This document shows, in pieces, positions 27,094 through 36,128 of a stretch of 64,000 nucleotides of DNA. Source of the stretch: Streptomyces sp. NBC_01233 (lineage in GTDB: Bacteria > Actinomycetota > Actinomycetes > Streptomycetales > Streptomycetaceae); the NCBI RefSeq assembly GCF_035989305.1, contig NZ_CP108514.1:2037501-2101500 (forward strand). The letters are read 5' to 3'. Positions within the stretch are counted from its first letter, which is position 1. Each line of letters begins with the position of its first letter. The position numbers and the translations under genes were made by a program. The notes beneath the pieces are model-generated. The model did no database searches. It saw nothing but the letters and a program-made list of their open reading frames with translations, and had not been told where the DNA came from.

Positions 27094-28116
27094 GTGATCG
27101 AGCTTGAGGGCGTGCCCGAGCTGATCGACCCGGTCATGGTGGCCGCGTTCGAGGGCTGGAACGACGCGGGTGACGCGGCCTCCGGTGCGGTCGCACACCT
27201 GGACCGGGAGTGGAAGGGCGAGGTCTTCGCGGCTCTGGACGCCGAGGACTACTACGACTTCCAGGTCAACCGGCCGACGGTGTGGCTGGACAACGGGGTA
27301 CGGAAGATCACGTGGCCGACGACACGGCTGTCGGTGGTCCGCATCGGCGGGGCCAAGCCGCGCGACCTGGTGCTGGTCCGGGGGATCGAACCGTCCATGC
27401 GGTGGCGGTCGTTCTGCAACGAGATCCTCGGCTTCGCCCACGAACTGGGCGTGGAGATGGTGGTCATCCTGGGGGCGCTGCTCGGGGACACGCCGCACAC
27501 CCGGCCGGTGCCGGTGAGCGGGGTCACCTCGGACGCGGACCTGGCGCGGACGATGGACCTGGAGGAGACCAAGTACGAGGGCCCGACGGGCATCGTGGGC
27601 ATCCTCCAGGAGGCCTGTACGCACGCGGGCGTGCCGGCGGTGTCGCTGTGGGCGGCGGTGCCGCACTACGTGTCGCAGCCGCCGAACCCGAAGGCGACGT
27701 TGGCGCTGCTGAACCGGCTGGAGGATCTGATCGACATCCGGATCCCGCTGGGCGAACTGCCGGAGGACGCGCGGGCGTGGCAGCTGGGCGTGGACCAACT
27801 GGCCGCGGAGGACAGCGAGGTGGCGGAGTACGTCCAGACGCTGGAGGAGGCGCGGGACACGGCCGACCTCCCGGAGGCGTCGGGCGACGCCATCGCCCGG
27901 GAGTTCGAGCGGTACCTGCGGCGGCGGGATCCCGCGGCGGGCCCGGCGGCGGAGCCGGGTGACGGCTCGTACCTGCGGGACACGGCCGGCGGCCTCCCCC
28001 GTACCCCCAAGCGCAAACCGGAGCCCGGCGGGGAGGAACCGCAGCCTCCGGCGGGGACCGCACCGGAGGACCCGGCCGCGCAGGACGACGACGGCGAGGA
28101 ACCGCCGCAGGCCTGA
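27094..28116 (+). CDS. PAC2-family protein (proteasome assembly chaperone-like)
   Basis: 340 residues from GTG (GGAGA upstream). The PAC2 fold is indicated by VMVAAFEGWNDAGDAASGAVAHL near the N-terminus, then DLVLVRGIEPSMRW, VVILGALLGDTPHTRPVPVSG, and YEGPTGIVGILQEACTHAGVPAVSLWAAVPHYVSQPPNPKATLALL. The last 80 residues are Pro/Glu/Asp-rich and probably disordered. PAC2 proteins resemble eukaryotic proteasome assembly chaperones, and the prcBA cluster lies 19 kb away, but no function in actinomycete proteasome assembly can be read from sequence. Confidence 0.88.
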   Translation: MIELEGVPELIDPVMVAAFEGWNDAGDAASGAVAHLDREWKGEVFAALDAEDYYDFQVNRPTVWLDNGVRKITWPTTRLSVVRIGGAKPRDLVLVRGIEPSMRWRSFCNEILGFAHELGVEMVVILGALLGDTPHTRPVPVSGVTSDADLARTMDLEETKYEGPTGIVGILQEACTHAGVPAVSLWAAVPHYVSQPPNPKATLALLNRLEDLIDIRIPLGELPEDARAWQLGVDQLAAEDSEVAEYVQTLEEARDTADLPEASGDAIAREFERYLRRRDPAAGPAAEPGDGSYLRDTAGGLPRTPKRKPEPGGEEPQPPAGTAPEDPAAQDDDGEEPPQA

Positions 28117-28217
28117 CCACCCCTCACCTCGCCTGGCCTCACCTCTCCTTCACCTCCTGCGCGGGCTCGTGTCGGTGGTCCGTGTTTCGATACGGGCTCG
28201 CGATCAGGAGGAGAAGG

Positions 28218-29228
28218 ATGACCCGCACGACGCCCCCGCGCCCCTTGGACGTGGCCTCGGTGTTCCCGGAGCTCGCGGACATGGCCCGCACCGCGACCCG
28301 GCTGCACCCGCGCCCTGGTTCGCCCACCGTGTACGACAGCTCGGTGGGCGGTCCCCTGCTGTGGCCGGCCGATGAGCCCTGGGCGTCGTGCTCTCAGGAG
28401 CACCCGGTGTACCGGCTGAACACGCCGGAGGAGATACGGACGCTGCGCCGGATCCTTGGCGATGCCTGGCGGCGGCCCCGCCCGCCCCGGACGAACCTGC
28501 TCTCCGCCGAGGAGGACGCCGTGGTGGGGCGGATCCATGCCGGCCACCCGCCGGAGCTGATGCCGGCCGGGCCGCATCCGCTGCTTCCGGTGGCGCAGCT
28601 GTACGCGCGGGACGTGCCGGACCTGCCCTGTCCCGGGGGTACGGACCTGCTTCAGGTGCTGTGGTGCCCGTTCGAGGACATCGAGGGCTGTTCGCAGGCC
28701 GTGCAGCTGCGCTGGCGGCGGGCCGCGGACGTGACGGAGGTCCTCGCGGACCAGCCGGAGCCGCCGTACGTCGGCACGGACCACCACGTGCCCGCGCCCT
28801 GCGTGCTCCACCCGGAGCAGGTCCGCGAGTATCCGGCGGGGCACGACATGGACGAGGATCTGGACCGGCGCTTGTACCGCTGGGCCGAGGAGCGGTCCCT
28901 CAGCTACCGCGGTGATCTGTCGGTCGCGCCCGGCTGGAAGGTCGGCGGCTGGGCCGCCCCGTACACCTTCCGGGACCCGGACGAGCCGGATGACCTGCGG
29001 TGCCGGGAGTGCCGGGCCCCGACGGCTCCGCTGCTGACCGTCCCCAGCGGTGAGTGGGACGGGGAGAGCGGCAGCTGGCGTCCCCTGGACGACGAGCCCG
29101 ACGAGGACGCGCCGCCCTACCCCGGCCCGGCCGATCCCACCATGGTGTCCGTGGGCCGCGGCTACACGCTCCAGTTCTACGGGTGCACCCGCGAGCTCCG
29201 GCACCTGCCGGTGACCGTCATGCAGTAG
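28218..29228 (+). CDS. DUF1963-like protein
   Basis: 336 residues from ATG 28218, preceded by AGGAGGAGAAGG. SSVGGPLLWPADEPW near the start, LPVAQLYARDVP, a central LQVLWCP segment, KVGGWAAPYTF, a CRECRAP cysteine pair and a terminal LQFYGC fit the DUF1963 (YwqG-like) pattern of Gly-Gly-x-P-x-W and K-x-GG-W motifs. Biochemical role unknown. Alternative start at 28182 lacks a ribosome site. Confidence 0.7.
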   Translation: MTRTTPPRPLDVASVFPELADMARTATRLHPRPGSPTVYDSSVGGPLLWPADEPWASCSQEHPVYRLNTPEEIRTLRRILGDAWRRPRPPRTNLLSAEEDAVVGRIHAGHPPELMPAGPHPLLPVAQLYARDVPDLPCPGGTDLLQVLWCPFEDIEGCSQAVQLRWRRAADVTEVLADQPEPPYVGTDHHVPAPCVLHPEQVREYPAGHDMDEDLDRRLYRWAEERSLSYRGDLSVAPGWKVGGWAAPYTFRDPDEPDDLRCRECRAPTAPLLTVPSGEWDGESGSWRPLDDEPDEDAPPYPGPADPTMVSVGRGYTLQFYGCTRELRHLPVTVMQ

Positions 29229-29243
29229 GGACGGCCCCGAACG

Positions 29244-29285
29244 CGCCGGCGGGGGCGGAGGCCGCTGCCCCCGCCCCCGCCGGCG
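29244..29285. terminator. Bidirectional hairpin terminator
   Basis: CGCCGGCGGGGGC (29244-29256) pairs with 29273-29285 between the convergent DUF1963-like and mshC genes. Confidence 0.8.
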
Positions 29286-29303
29286 TTCCGTTCGTGTCAG
29301 GCC

Positions 29304-30533
29304 CTACAGGGCCACGCCCAGGAGGGCGTCCACCGTGCGGGAGACCAGGCCCGGGGCCGACTCGTCGTCGCCGTCCGAGGCGTTCTGGGCGTCCACCCAG
29401 CGGTCCACGGCCGCCAGCGCCGCCGGGGCGTCCAGGTCGTTCGACAGGGCCTCGCGGACCTCCTCGACCAGGGCGTCCGCCGGCAGCCCGTCCGGCCGCG
29501 ACACGGCCGCACGCCAGCGCTCCAGCCGGGCCACGGCCTCGGCGAGGACGTCGTCGGTCCACTCCCAGTCGGCCCGGTAGTGGTGCGACAGCAGGGCGAG
29601 GCGGATGGCCGCGGGGTCGACCCCGGCGCGCCGCAGCGCGGAGACGAAGACGAGGTTGCCCTTCGACTTCGACATCTTCTCGCCGTGCAGGGCGACCATG
29701 CCCGCGTGTACGTACGCCTTGGCCATCGGGAACTCGCCCGTCAGGACCTGCGCGTGCGACGCGCCCATCTCGTGGTGCGGGAAGGCCAGGTCGGAGCCGC
29801 CGCCCTGGATGTCGAAGCCCATGCCCAGGTGGTCCAGGGCGATGGCGACGCACTCGATGTGCCAGCCCGGCCGGCCGCGGCCCAGCGAGCCGCCGTCCCA
29901 GCTCGGCTCGCCCGGACGGGCGGCCATCCACAGCATCGGGTCCAGGGGGTTCTTCTTCCCCGGCCGGTCGGGGTCGCCGCCCCGCTCCGCCGAGAGCAGC
30001 CGCATCGCCTCGGCGTCGAGGTTCGAGACCCCGCCGAAGTGCGCGTCGGACTCGACCGAGAAGTAGACGTCGCCGTCGAGCTCGTACGCCGCGCCCGCGT
30101 CCCGCAGCCGCTCGACCAGCGGCACGATGCCGGGTATGGCCTCGACGGCTCCGATGTAGTGCTGCGGCGGCAGCATCCGCAGGGCGGTCATGTCCTCGCG
30201 GAAGAGTGCGGTCTCGCGCTCGGCCAGCTCGGTCCAGTCGTGGCCGTCGCGCAGCGCCCGCTCCAGGAGCGGGTCGTCCACGTCCGTGACGTTCTGGACG
30301 TAGTGGACCTGCCGCTTGGTGTCGAGCCACACGCGCTGCACGAGGTCGAACGCGTTGTAGGTCGCCGCGTGACCGATGTGGGTCGCGTCGTACGGGGTGA
30401 TGCCGCAGACGTAGATACGGGCGACGGGACCGGGGGCGAGGGTGATCGTCCCCTGGGTCGCGGTGTCGTGGATCTGGAGGTCGCGGCCCTTGCCAGGAAG
30501 GGCGGGGACCTCAGAAGCGGGCCAGGCATGCAT
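29304..30533 (-). CDS. mshC: Cysteine:glucosaminyl-inositol ligase MshC (mycothiol synthesis)
   Basis: 409 residues. It joins cysteine to GlcN-inositol with ATP, the third step of mycothiol synthesis. A class I aminoacyl-tRNA-synthetase fold related to CysRS: zinc Cys43 in [19 protein letters not shown] with HIGH at 52-55, [11 protein letters not shown] (zinc Cys/His), DLAFPHHE and [10 protein letters not shown] (about 285-294). It lacks the CysRS anticodon-binding domain, and the short 409-aa length separates it from CysS. Downstream of the SCO1664/DUF3090 genes on the same strand. Confidence 0.95.
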   Translation of the reverse strand: MHAWPASEVPALPGKGRDLQIHDTATQGTITLAPGPVARIYVCGITPYDATHIGHAATYNAFDLVQRVWLDTKRQVHYVQNVTDVDDPLLERALRDGHDWTELAERETALFREDMTALRMLPPQHYIGAVEAIPGIVPLVERLRDAGAAYELDGDVYFSVESDAHFGGVSNLDAEAMRLLSAERGGDPDRPGKKNPLDPMLWMAARPGEPSWDGGSLGRGRPGWHIECVAIALDHLGMGFDIQGGGSDLAFPHHEMGASHAQVLTGEFPMAKAYVHAGMVALHGEKMSKSKGNLVFVSALRRAGVDPAAIRLALLSHHYRADWEWTDDVLAEAVARLERWRAAVSRPDGLPADALVEEVREALSNDLDAPAALAAVDRWVDAQNASDGDDESAPGLVSRTVDALLGVAL

Positions 30534-30643
30534 GTCTCGAGCCTAACCGGACGGATGTTCCGGAAACGAACCGGACCTGCACTGTTGTCTTGATCGGCAC
30601 TCTTGCGGTCTGGCCGAATCTATGCGTGTGGCGGATGGCCGGT

Positions 30644-31459
30644 TCAGACCGGCGGCCAGGGGATCGACGGCCACTGCCCGGACGGCTGCGGGTGGGTTCC
30701 GGTGCGCAGCAGGTGCGCCACCCGGTCGCGTACGGCGGCCAGCTCGACGGCGGTGATCAGTTCGGCCAGCCGGGTGGCGAGCGGGGCTCCCTCGGCCAGC
30801 TCGGCGGCCAGCCCGGCCAGCACCTCGCGTGCCTCGTCTGTCAGCGGCTCCCCCGCCCAGCCCCACAGCAGGGTGCGCAGCTTGTCCTCGGCGTGGAAGG
30901 TCACGCCGTGGTCGATGCCGTAGAGGCGGCCGTCGGGTGCGGGCAGCAGGTGGCCGCCCTTGCGGTCGCCGTTGTTGATCACGGCGTCGAGTACGGAGAG
31001 CCGGCGCAGCCGCGGGTCGTCGGCGTGGACGAGCAGCGCGGTGCGGCCCTCCCCCACCTCGGCGAAGGCGACGGGCTTCCAGCCCTCCCCCGCCTCCTCG
31101 CCGTCGACGAGCGCGAGGAGCCCGTCGGCCGGGGATTCCCCTTCCGGTCCCGCGGATTCGATCCACCGCTGGACCATGCCCTCGCCGTACGGTCCGTCGC
31201 GCAGCACGGTGGCGGGCACCAGGCCCCATCCGGTGGCCTCGGAGACCAGGTAGGCGGCGACCTCGCGCTGGGCGAGGTTCCCGTCGGGGAAGTCCCACAG
31301 CGGCCGCTCGCCCTTGACGGGCTTGTACACGCAGTCGGCGCTCACGCCCTCGTGCGTGACGGTGCACAGCAGGACGGCGTTGGACGCCTCGCGGATCCGG
31401 CCGATGACGGTCAGCTCGCCCTTGGCGAGCAGTTCCTCGATCTCCCCCGTGTCGGTCAC
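30644..31459 (-). CDS. SCO1664-family kinase-like protein
   Basis: 271 residues from GTG 31459, which overlaps the preceding stop as GTGA. The sequence has a PI3/4-kinase-like pattern: VSADCVYKPVKGERPLWDFPDGNLAQREVAAYLVSEATGW (nucleotide-binding Lys and REVAAY Glu), then SVLDAVINNGDRKGGHLL (catalytic-loop-like N-x-x-D) and LYGIDHGVTFH (metal-binding Asp). Kinase activity is inferred from these motifs only. The gene is conserved beside mshC in actinomycetes. Confidence 0.85.
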   Translation of the reverse strand: MTDTGEIEELLAKGELTVIGRIREASNAVLLCTVTHEGVSADCVYKPVKGERPLWDFPDGNLAQREVAAYLVSEATGWGLVPATVLRDGPYGEGMVQRWIESAGPEGESPADGLLALVDGEEAGEGWKPVAFAEVGEGRTALLVHADDPRLRRLSVLDAVINNGDRKGGHLLPAPDGRLYGIDHGVTFHAEDKLRTLLWGWAGEPLTDEAREVLAGLAAELAEGAPLATRLAELITAVELAAVRDRVAHLLRTGTHPQPSGQWPSIPWPPV

Positions 31460-32046
31460 GCCTGGCGCCGGTAGCCGTTCTGGCGCGGGCACACGTGCCC
31501 CTCCGGGTCCAGCGGCAGACTGCACAGCGGGCACGGCGGGCGGCCGGCGTTGACCACGTCCAGGGCCCGCTTGGCGAACGCCCGGGCCTGGGCGCCGGTG
31601 AGGCGGACCCGCAGCATCGGCGGGCCGTTCTCCTCGTCCTGGAGCAGCCGCTCCTCCGCCTCGGCGAGGTCCTCGTCGGAGTCGGCTTCGAGTTCCACCA
31701 GGGCCTGGGCCTCGACGATCATCCGCTGCTCCTCGCCGTCCCAGGCCAGGGCCATGGTGCCGACGCGGAACTCCTCCTCGACGGGGACGTCGAGGGGTGC
31801 GGTGTCGGCGGCCTCGGCGGGGGCGACGGCCGGCACCGGGGCGTTGCCGCCGGTCCGCCGCACGACCTCGTCCAGCAGCTCGTCCATCCGCTCGGCGAGC
31901 GCCGCGACCTGGGTCTTCTCCAGGGAGACGCTGGTGACGCGGGGGCCGGAGGAGGCCTGCAGGAAGAACGTACGGCGTCCCGGCAGACCGACCGTGCCGG
32001 CCACGAAGCGGTCCGGGGGGTCGTAGAGGAACACCTGACGGGGCAC
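31456..32046 (-). CDS. DUF3090 family protein
   Basis: 196 residues, MPRQVFLYDPPDRFVAGTVGLPGRRTFFLQASSG at the N-terminus. A long acidic middle (EADSDEDLAEAEERLLQDEENG) precedes a C-terminal zinc-ribbon-like CPLCSLPLDPEGHVCPRQNGY. Unknown biochemical role. Its stop and the next start share four bases, so expression with the SCO1664-family protein is coupled. Confidence 0.88.
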   Translation of the reverse strand: MPRQVFLYDPPDRFVAGTVGLPGRRTFFLQASSGPRVTSVSLEKTQVAALAERMDELLDEVVRRTGGNAPVPAVAPAEAADTAPLDVPVEEEFRVGTMALAWDGEEQRMIVEAQALVELEADSDEDLAEAEERLLQDEENGPPMLRVRLTGAQARAFAKRALDVVNAGRPPCPLCSLPLDPEGHVCPRQNGYRRQA

Positions 32047-32122
32047 GTCCAGTCTCCAAGTCTCGGCGGCAGGGCAGGTCTGCGCCCTTGTGTGGGCCCG
32101 TCCACCCTACTGCGCCGTCCGA

Positions 32123-32842
32123 TCACGCCGCGCCCGCGCCGCCTCCCACGACCGCGTTCCCCGCGTCTTCGGTGTCTTTGTCCGAGGCGACGGCCTCCGG
32201 TGCGGCCGGACGCCGTACGAGCGGGCCGAAGTCCCCGGTGTCGCCCAGCCGGAACACGAACGGCCGGGTCGGCGTGTACCGGATCGCGGTCACCGAACAG
32301 GGGTCGACGTGGATGCGCTGGAAGAGGTCCAGGTGCATCCCGAGGGCGTCCGCGACAAGGGACTTGATGATGTCGCCGTGGGAGCACATCAGGAAGACGG
32401 CGTCGCTCCCGTGCTCCTCCTCGACCCGCGCGTTCCACTCCCGTACGGCGTCCACGGCGCGGGCCTGCATGGCGCGCATGGACTCGCCCCCGGGGAAGGC
32501 GGCCGCCGAGGGGTGCTGCTGGACGATCTTCATCAGTGGTTCGTCGGCGAGCTCGGAGAGTTCGCGGCCGGACCAGTCGCCGTAGTGGCACTCGCCGATC
32601 CGCTCGTCGGTGTGCACTTCCAGCTCCGACCTGGCGGCCAGCAGGGGTGCGAGGGTCTCCCGGCAGCGTTGCAGCGGGCTGGTGACGGCGGCGGCAAGGG
32701 GCACGCCCGCCAGCCTTCCGGGCAGGGCGGCGGCCTGCTCGGCGCCGCGCTCGTCGAGGCCGACTCCCGGCGTCCATCCGGCGAGCAGCCCTGCGGTGTT
32801 GGCGGTGGACCGCCCGTGTCGTACGAGGATCAGCGTGGCCAT
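32123..32842 (-). CDS. Histidine phosphatase (MSMEG_4193 family)
   Basis: 239 residues. The RHG motif LILVRHGRSTANTAGLLAGWTPG (His9 nucleophile), a conserved SPLQRCRET, ERIGECHYGDWSG and the second catalytic His in LMCSHGDIIKSL place it in the phosphoglycerate-mutase-like branch 1. Head gene of the mshC cluster, 76 bp upstream of DUF3090. Substrate unknown; the acidic Ala-rich C-terminus is likely disordered. Confidence 0.92.
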   Translation of the reverse strand: MATLILVRHGRSTANTAGLLAGWTPGVGLDERGAEQAAALPGRLAGVPLAAAVTSPLQRCRETLAPLLAARSELEVHTDERIGECHYGDWSGRELSELADEPLMKIVQQHPSAAAFPGGESMRAMQARAVDAVREWNARVEEEHGSDAVFLMCSHGDIIKSLVADALGMHLDLFQRIHVDPCSVTAIRYTPTRPFVFRLGDTGDFGPLVRRPAAPEAVASDKDTEDAGNAVVGGGAGAA

Positions 32843-32897
32843 GGGTGCCAGCGTATGCCGTGCCGCCGGTGTGCGGGCGGGCCGCGGGCAGGGAAGA

Positions 32898-33890
32898 ATG
32901 CCCGGCGTGATTGTCGACTGCGCGATTTACCGGGACGGCCGCCGTACCGAGGGACCCGAGGACTTCTCGGACGCCCTCGACGCGGCGCGGGCGACCGGTG
33001 ACGCCTTCCTCTGGATCGGCATGTACGAGCCGACGGCGGAGGAGTTCGACCGCGTCAGCCGCGAGTTCGGCCTGCACAAGCTGGCGGTGGAGGACGCGCT
33101 GACCGCGCATCAGCGGCCGAAGCTGGAGGTGTACGACGATTCGCTGTTCGTCGTCCTCAAGCCGGTGCTGTACGACGAGGGCACGGACACCGTGACCGCG
33201 GGCGAGCTGATGGTGTTCATAGGCGATTCGTTCGTGGTCACGGTCCGGCACGGCGAGGGGGCCCCGCTGGCCGCCGTCCGCCACCGGCTGGAGCAGGAGC
33301 AGGACGTGCTGCGGCACGGCCCGACGGCGGTCCTGTACGCGGTCTCCGACGCGGTGGTGGACCACTACATCGAGGTGGCGGCCGAGCTCCAGGTGGACCT
33401 GGAGGAGCTGGAGGCCGAGGTGTTCTCCCCGAACCCCGCGGACACCAAGAACACCGCTGCCCGGATCTACGGCTTCAAGCGGCAGGTGCTGGAGTTCCGG
33501 CGGGCGACGAACCCGCTGCTCCAGCCGATGGAGCGGCTCGCCTTCGGGCAGGTGCCCTTCGTCCACGAGCACGCCCAGCCCTTCTTCCGCGACGTCGCCG
33601 ACCACCTGACCAAGGCGAGCGAGTACATCGAGGGGCTGGACCGGCTGTTGTCGGACGCGCTGGCCGCGCACCTCGCGCAGATGGGCCTGCGGCAGAACGA
33701 CGACATGCGCAAGATCTCGGCCTGGGCGGCGATGGCGGCCGTCCCGACGATGGTGGCGGGGATCTACGGGATGAACTTCGAGCACATGCCGGAGCTCACC
33801 CAGGCCTGGGGCTATCCGGCGGTGGTGGCGCTCATGGTGGGCGTCTGTCTGGGCCTGCACCGCATGTTCAAGCGCCGGGGCTGGCTGTAG
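32898..33890 (+). CDS. CorA-family magnesium/cobalt transporter
   Basis: 330 residues from ATG 32898 (AGGGAAGA upstream); GTG 32907 is a close alternative. A large cytosolic N-domain (1-265) with long helices precedes two C-terminal membrane helices; the GMN signature (IYGMNFEHMPE, about 290) lies between them, as in pentameric CorA. It imports divalent cations. Divergent from the phosphatase gene; convergent with the ferritin-like gene across a palindrome. Confidence 0.93.
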   Translation: MPGVIVDCAIYRDGRRTEGPEDFSDALDAARATGDAFLWIGMYEPTAEEFDRVSREFGLHKLAVEDALTAHQRPKLEVYDDSLFVVLKPVLYDEGTDTVTAGELMVFIGDSFVVTVRHGEGAPLAAVRHRLEQEQDVLRHGPTAVLYAVSDAVVDHYIEVAAELQVDLEELEAEVFSPNPADTKNTAARIYGFKRQVLEFRRATNPLLQPMERLAFGQVPFVHEHAQPFFRDVADHLTKASEYIEGLDRLLSDALAAHLAQMGLRQNDDMRKISAWAAMAAVPTMVAGIYGMNFEHMPELTQAWGYPAVVALMVGVCLGLHRMFKRRGWL

Positions 33891-33903
33891 CCACGGGGAG
33901 CCT

Positions 33904-33925
33904 CGCGCGCGGCCGGCCGCGCGCG
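33904..33925. terminator. Perfect 22-bp palindrome between corA-like and ferritin-like genes
   Basis: CGCGCGCGGCC followed by its exact reverse complement, 13 bp past one stop and 1 bp from the other. Likely a shared terminator; with no loop bases it would form a hairpin after opening central pairs. Confidence 0.65.
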
Positions 33926-33926
33926 G

Positions 33927-34715
33927 CTACGCGAGCTCGGGGGAGGTGACCGGTGCGCCGCCCAGCGCGTTGCGGCGCTGGGGCATCCGCAGGTTCACCA
34001 TCCGGTGCCAGCCGCTGAACCGCTCGTACGCGTACATGACGCGGATGCCGGCGGCGAGCGCGGCCGCCTTCGGGGCGGGCCAGTGCAGCACCCGTCCCAT
34101 GTGGCCCATGACGGCGAGGCTGACGTCCCGGTAGACGCCGATCTCGGCGAGCGCGCTCTCGCGGAGCACCCGCTGGATGGTCCGGCCGTGGCCCGCGCGG
34201 GCCAGGCGCAGCAGTTCCTCGTGGCAGTAGGCGAGGTGGTTGTCCTCGTCGTTGCTGATCATGTGGATGGCCTTGCCGACCTCGGGGTGGTTCCCGAAGT
34301 ACCTGACCAGCATGTCCATCTGGTCGGCGGCACGCTGTTCGGTGACGCGGCTGTGCGCGAGGTAGACGACGACGTCCTCCTCGGTCAGCGCCTCCTCGCG
34401 GCGCAGCTTGTCGTGCGCGAGGCCGATGCCGCGGCGCTCCAGCAGCATCGTGTAATCGGTCTCGGGCGGTACCGGGACCGGCGGCAGGCCGCGCTTGCGG
34501 AGCAGCGCGTTGAAGATCCGCCCGTGCTTGTCCTCGTCCGCACCGTGCCGGGTGATCTTGGGCGCGAGGTCGCGCATGGAGTCCGGCACCAGGGCCGCGA
34601 TCCGGGCGTTCTCCCAACCGCCCTGGGACTCTCCGCTGGCGGCGATGGAGCAGAACAGCTGGAAGGACTCGTCGTTGTCGACGATCTCCTGGAACAGGCT
34701 GCGGGCAGAGAGCAT
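33927..34715 (-). CDS. Ferritin-like di-iron protein
   Basis: 262 residues from ATG 34715 (MLSARSLFQEIVDNDESF). It is helical, with acid-His pairs spaced like a di-iron four-helix bundle: RHGADEDKHGRIFNALL and HMISNDEDNHLAYCHEELL. These give E/D-x-x-H ligand pairs. The upstream open frame has no ribosome site, and none is obvious before this ATG. Activity (oxidase, hydroxylase or iron storage) cannot be told. Confidence 0.75.
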   Translation of the reverse strand: MLSARSLFQEIVDNDESFQLFCSIAASGESQGGWENARIAALVPDSMRDLAPKITRHGADEDKHGRIFNALLRKRGLPPVPVPPETDYTMLLERRGIGLAHDKLRREEALTEEDVVVYLAHSRVTEQRAADQMDMLVRYFGNHPEVGKAIHMISNDEDNHLAYCHEELLRLARAGHGRTIQRVLRESALAEIGVYRDVSLAVMGHMGRVLHWPAPKAAALAAGIRVMYAYERFSGWHRMVNLRMPQRRNALGGAPVTSPELA

Positions 34716-34978
34716 GAAACGAGTCAAACGCCGGTGACGGGAAGCGGCAACCGATGGATCGCACGACTCGTCCGAATGAACGAAACGAGGGGATGGGCCG
34801 TCGCGCGTAACCCTGCGGGCACCCGGGGCGTTGTTGGCTGTGTCGGCCGTGGCGGGGAAGACCCCCCGAGCCCCCACCACGGCCGCAGACTCCCTTTCGA
34901 CGCCGACCCCGCACCGCTGCGCGGGCTTCGGGCGGCTGCGCCGGACCCCGTCCGGCGGATGCGTCGGGCGGCCCGGAA
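34716..34978. other. Gene-poor stretch between ferritin-like and LLM genes
   Basis: 263 bp with no supported gene. It must hold the promoter of the ferritin-like gene at its left end and the LLM-gene terminator at its right. No repeat stands out. Confidence 0.4.
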
Positions 34979-36028
34979 TCAGCCGAGGCCCGCCAGCTCC
35001 ATGGCTTCGGTGCCGGCCCGCAGGGCGGCGATCCGCTCGTCCAGGGTGAATCCGGCCGGGGCGAGCGTGAGGGTGGTGACCCCGGCCTCCGCGTAGGCCC
35101 GCATCCCGTCCGCGATGCGGCCGACCGGGCCGAGCAGCGTGGTCGAGTCGATCAGCGAGTGCGGGACGGCCTCGGCCGCGCCGGTCTTGTCGCCCGCCAG
35201 GTACTTGTCCTGGATCTCGGCGGCCTCCTTCTCGTAGCCCATGCGCTGGGCCAGCTGGTTGTAGAAGTTCTGCTTCCGGCTGCCCATGCCGCCCACGTAC
35301 AGGGCGGTGTAGGGGCGGAACATGTCCGCGAGCGCGTTCACGTCCTCGCCGAGGGCCAGCGGCACGGTCGGGCAGACGTCGAAGCCGTCCATGGTCAGCC
35401 CGGCCTTCTCGCGGCCCGCCCGGATGTGGGTGAGCGCGGTCGCCTCCAGGTGCTCGGCGGCCGGGAAGATCAGCAGGGCGCCGTCGGCGATCTCGCCGGT
35501 CTGCTCCAGGTTCTTCGGACCGATGGCGGCGATGTAGAGCGGGATGTGCTCGCGCTCGGGGTGCACGGTCAGCTTGAGGGGCTTGCCCGGGCCGCCCGGC
35601 AGCGGCAGGGTCCAGTGCTCGCCTTCGTAGGAGAGGCGCTCGCGGCTCATGGCCTTGCGGACGATCTCCACGTACTCCCGGGTCCGCGCGAGCGGCTTGT
35701 CGAACTTGACGCCGTACCAGCCCTCGGAGACCTGCGGGCCCGAGACGCCGAGGCCGAGCCGGAAGCGGCCCTTGGTGAGCGAGTCGAGGGTGGCCGCCGT
35801 CATGGCGGTCATCGCGGGCTGCCGGGCCGGGATCTGCAGGATCGCCGAGCCGACGTCGATGCGCTCGGTCTGGGCGGCGACCCAGGCGAGCACGGTCGGG
35901 GCGTCGGAGCCGTAGGCCTCGGCGGCCCAGCAGACGTCGTAGCCCAGGCGGTCGGCCTCCTGGGCGACGGCGAGGTTGTCGGCGTCCATGCCCGCGCCCC
36001 AGTAACCGAGATTGATGCCGAGCCGCAT
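34979..36028 (-). CDS. LLM-class flavin/F420-dependent oxidoreductase
   Basis: 349 residues from ATG 36028 (GGGGA upstream). TIM-barrel luciferase-like monooxygenase features: MRLGINLGYWGAG, AEAYGSDAPTVLAWVAAQTERIDVGSAILQIPARQPAMTAM and GRFRLGLGVSGPQVSEGWYGVKF. These match the F420-dependent branch common in actinobacteria. Substrate unknown. Divergent from the aldo/keto reductase gene. Confidence 0.9.
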   Translation of the reverse strand: MRLGINLGYWGAGMDADNLAVAQEADRLGYDVCWAAEAYGSDAPTVLAWVAAQTERIDVGSAILQIPARQPAMTAMTAATLDSLTKGRFRLGLGVSGPQVSEGWYGVKFDKPLARTREYVEIVRKAMSRERLSYEGEHWTLPLPGGPGKPLKLTVHPEREHIPLYIAAIGPKNLEQTGEIADGALLIFPAAEHLEATALTHIRAGREKAGLTMDGFDVCPTVPLALGEDVNALADMFRPYTALYVGGMGSRKQNFYNQLAQRMGYEKEAAEIQDKYLAGDKTGAAEAVPHSLIDSTTLLGPVGRIADGMRAYAEAGVTTLTLAPAGFTLDERIAALRAGTEAMELAGLG

Positions 36029-36047
36029 GTGTCGTCCCCTTACCGGT

Positions 36048-36061
36048 TTACCGATCAGTAA
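36048..36061. promoter_or_regulatory. Near-palindrome upstream of the LLM oxidoreductase
   Basis: TTACCGATCAGTAA matches its own reverse complement at 12 of 14 positions, 20 bp upstream of the LLM start. Similar sites serve TetR-family regulators. No candidate regulator gene is adjacent. Confidence 0.35.
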
Positions 36062-36128
36062 CGTTGGTGTGCGGGGACTGTAGCGCGCCAGGGTGCTCCG
36101 CGTCAGCGCCCCAGTAGTCTCAGCGCTC

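Noticed and set aside
29304..30533. Cysteinyl-tRNA synthetase
   Set aside because: Too short and lacking the C-terminal anticodon-binding domain; length and mycothiol-cluster neighbours fit MshC.
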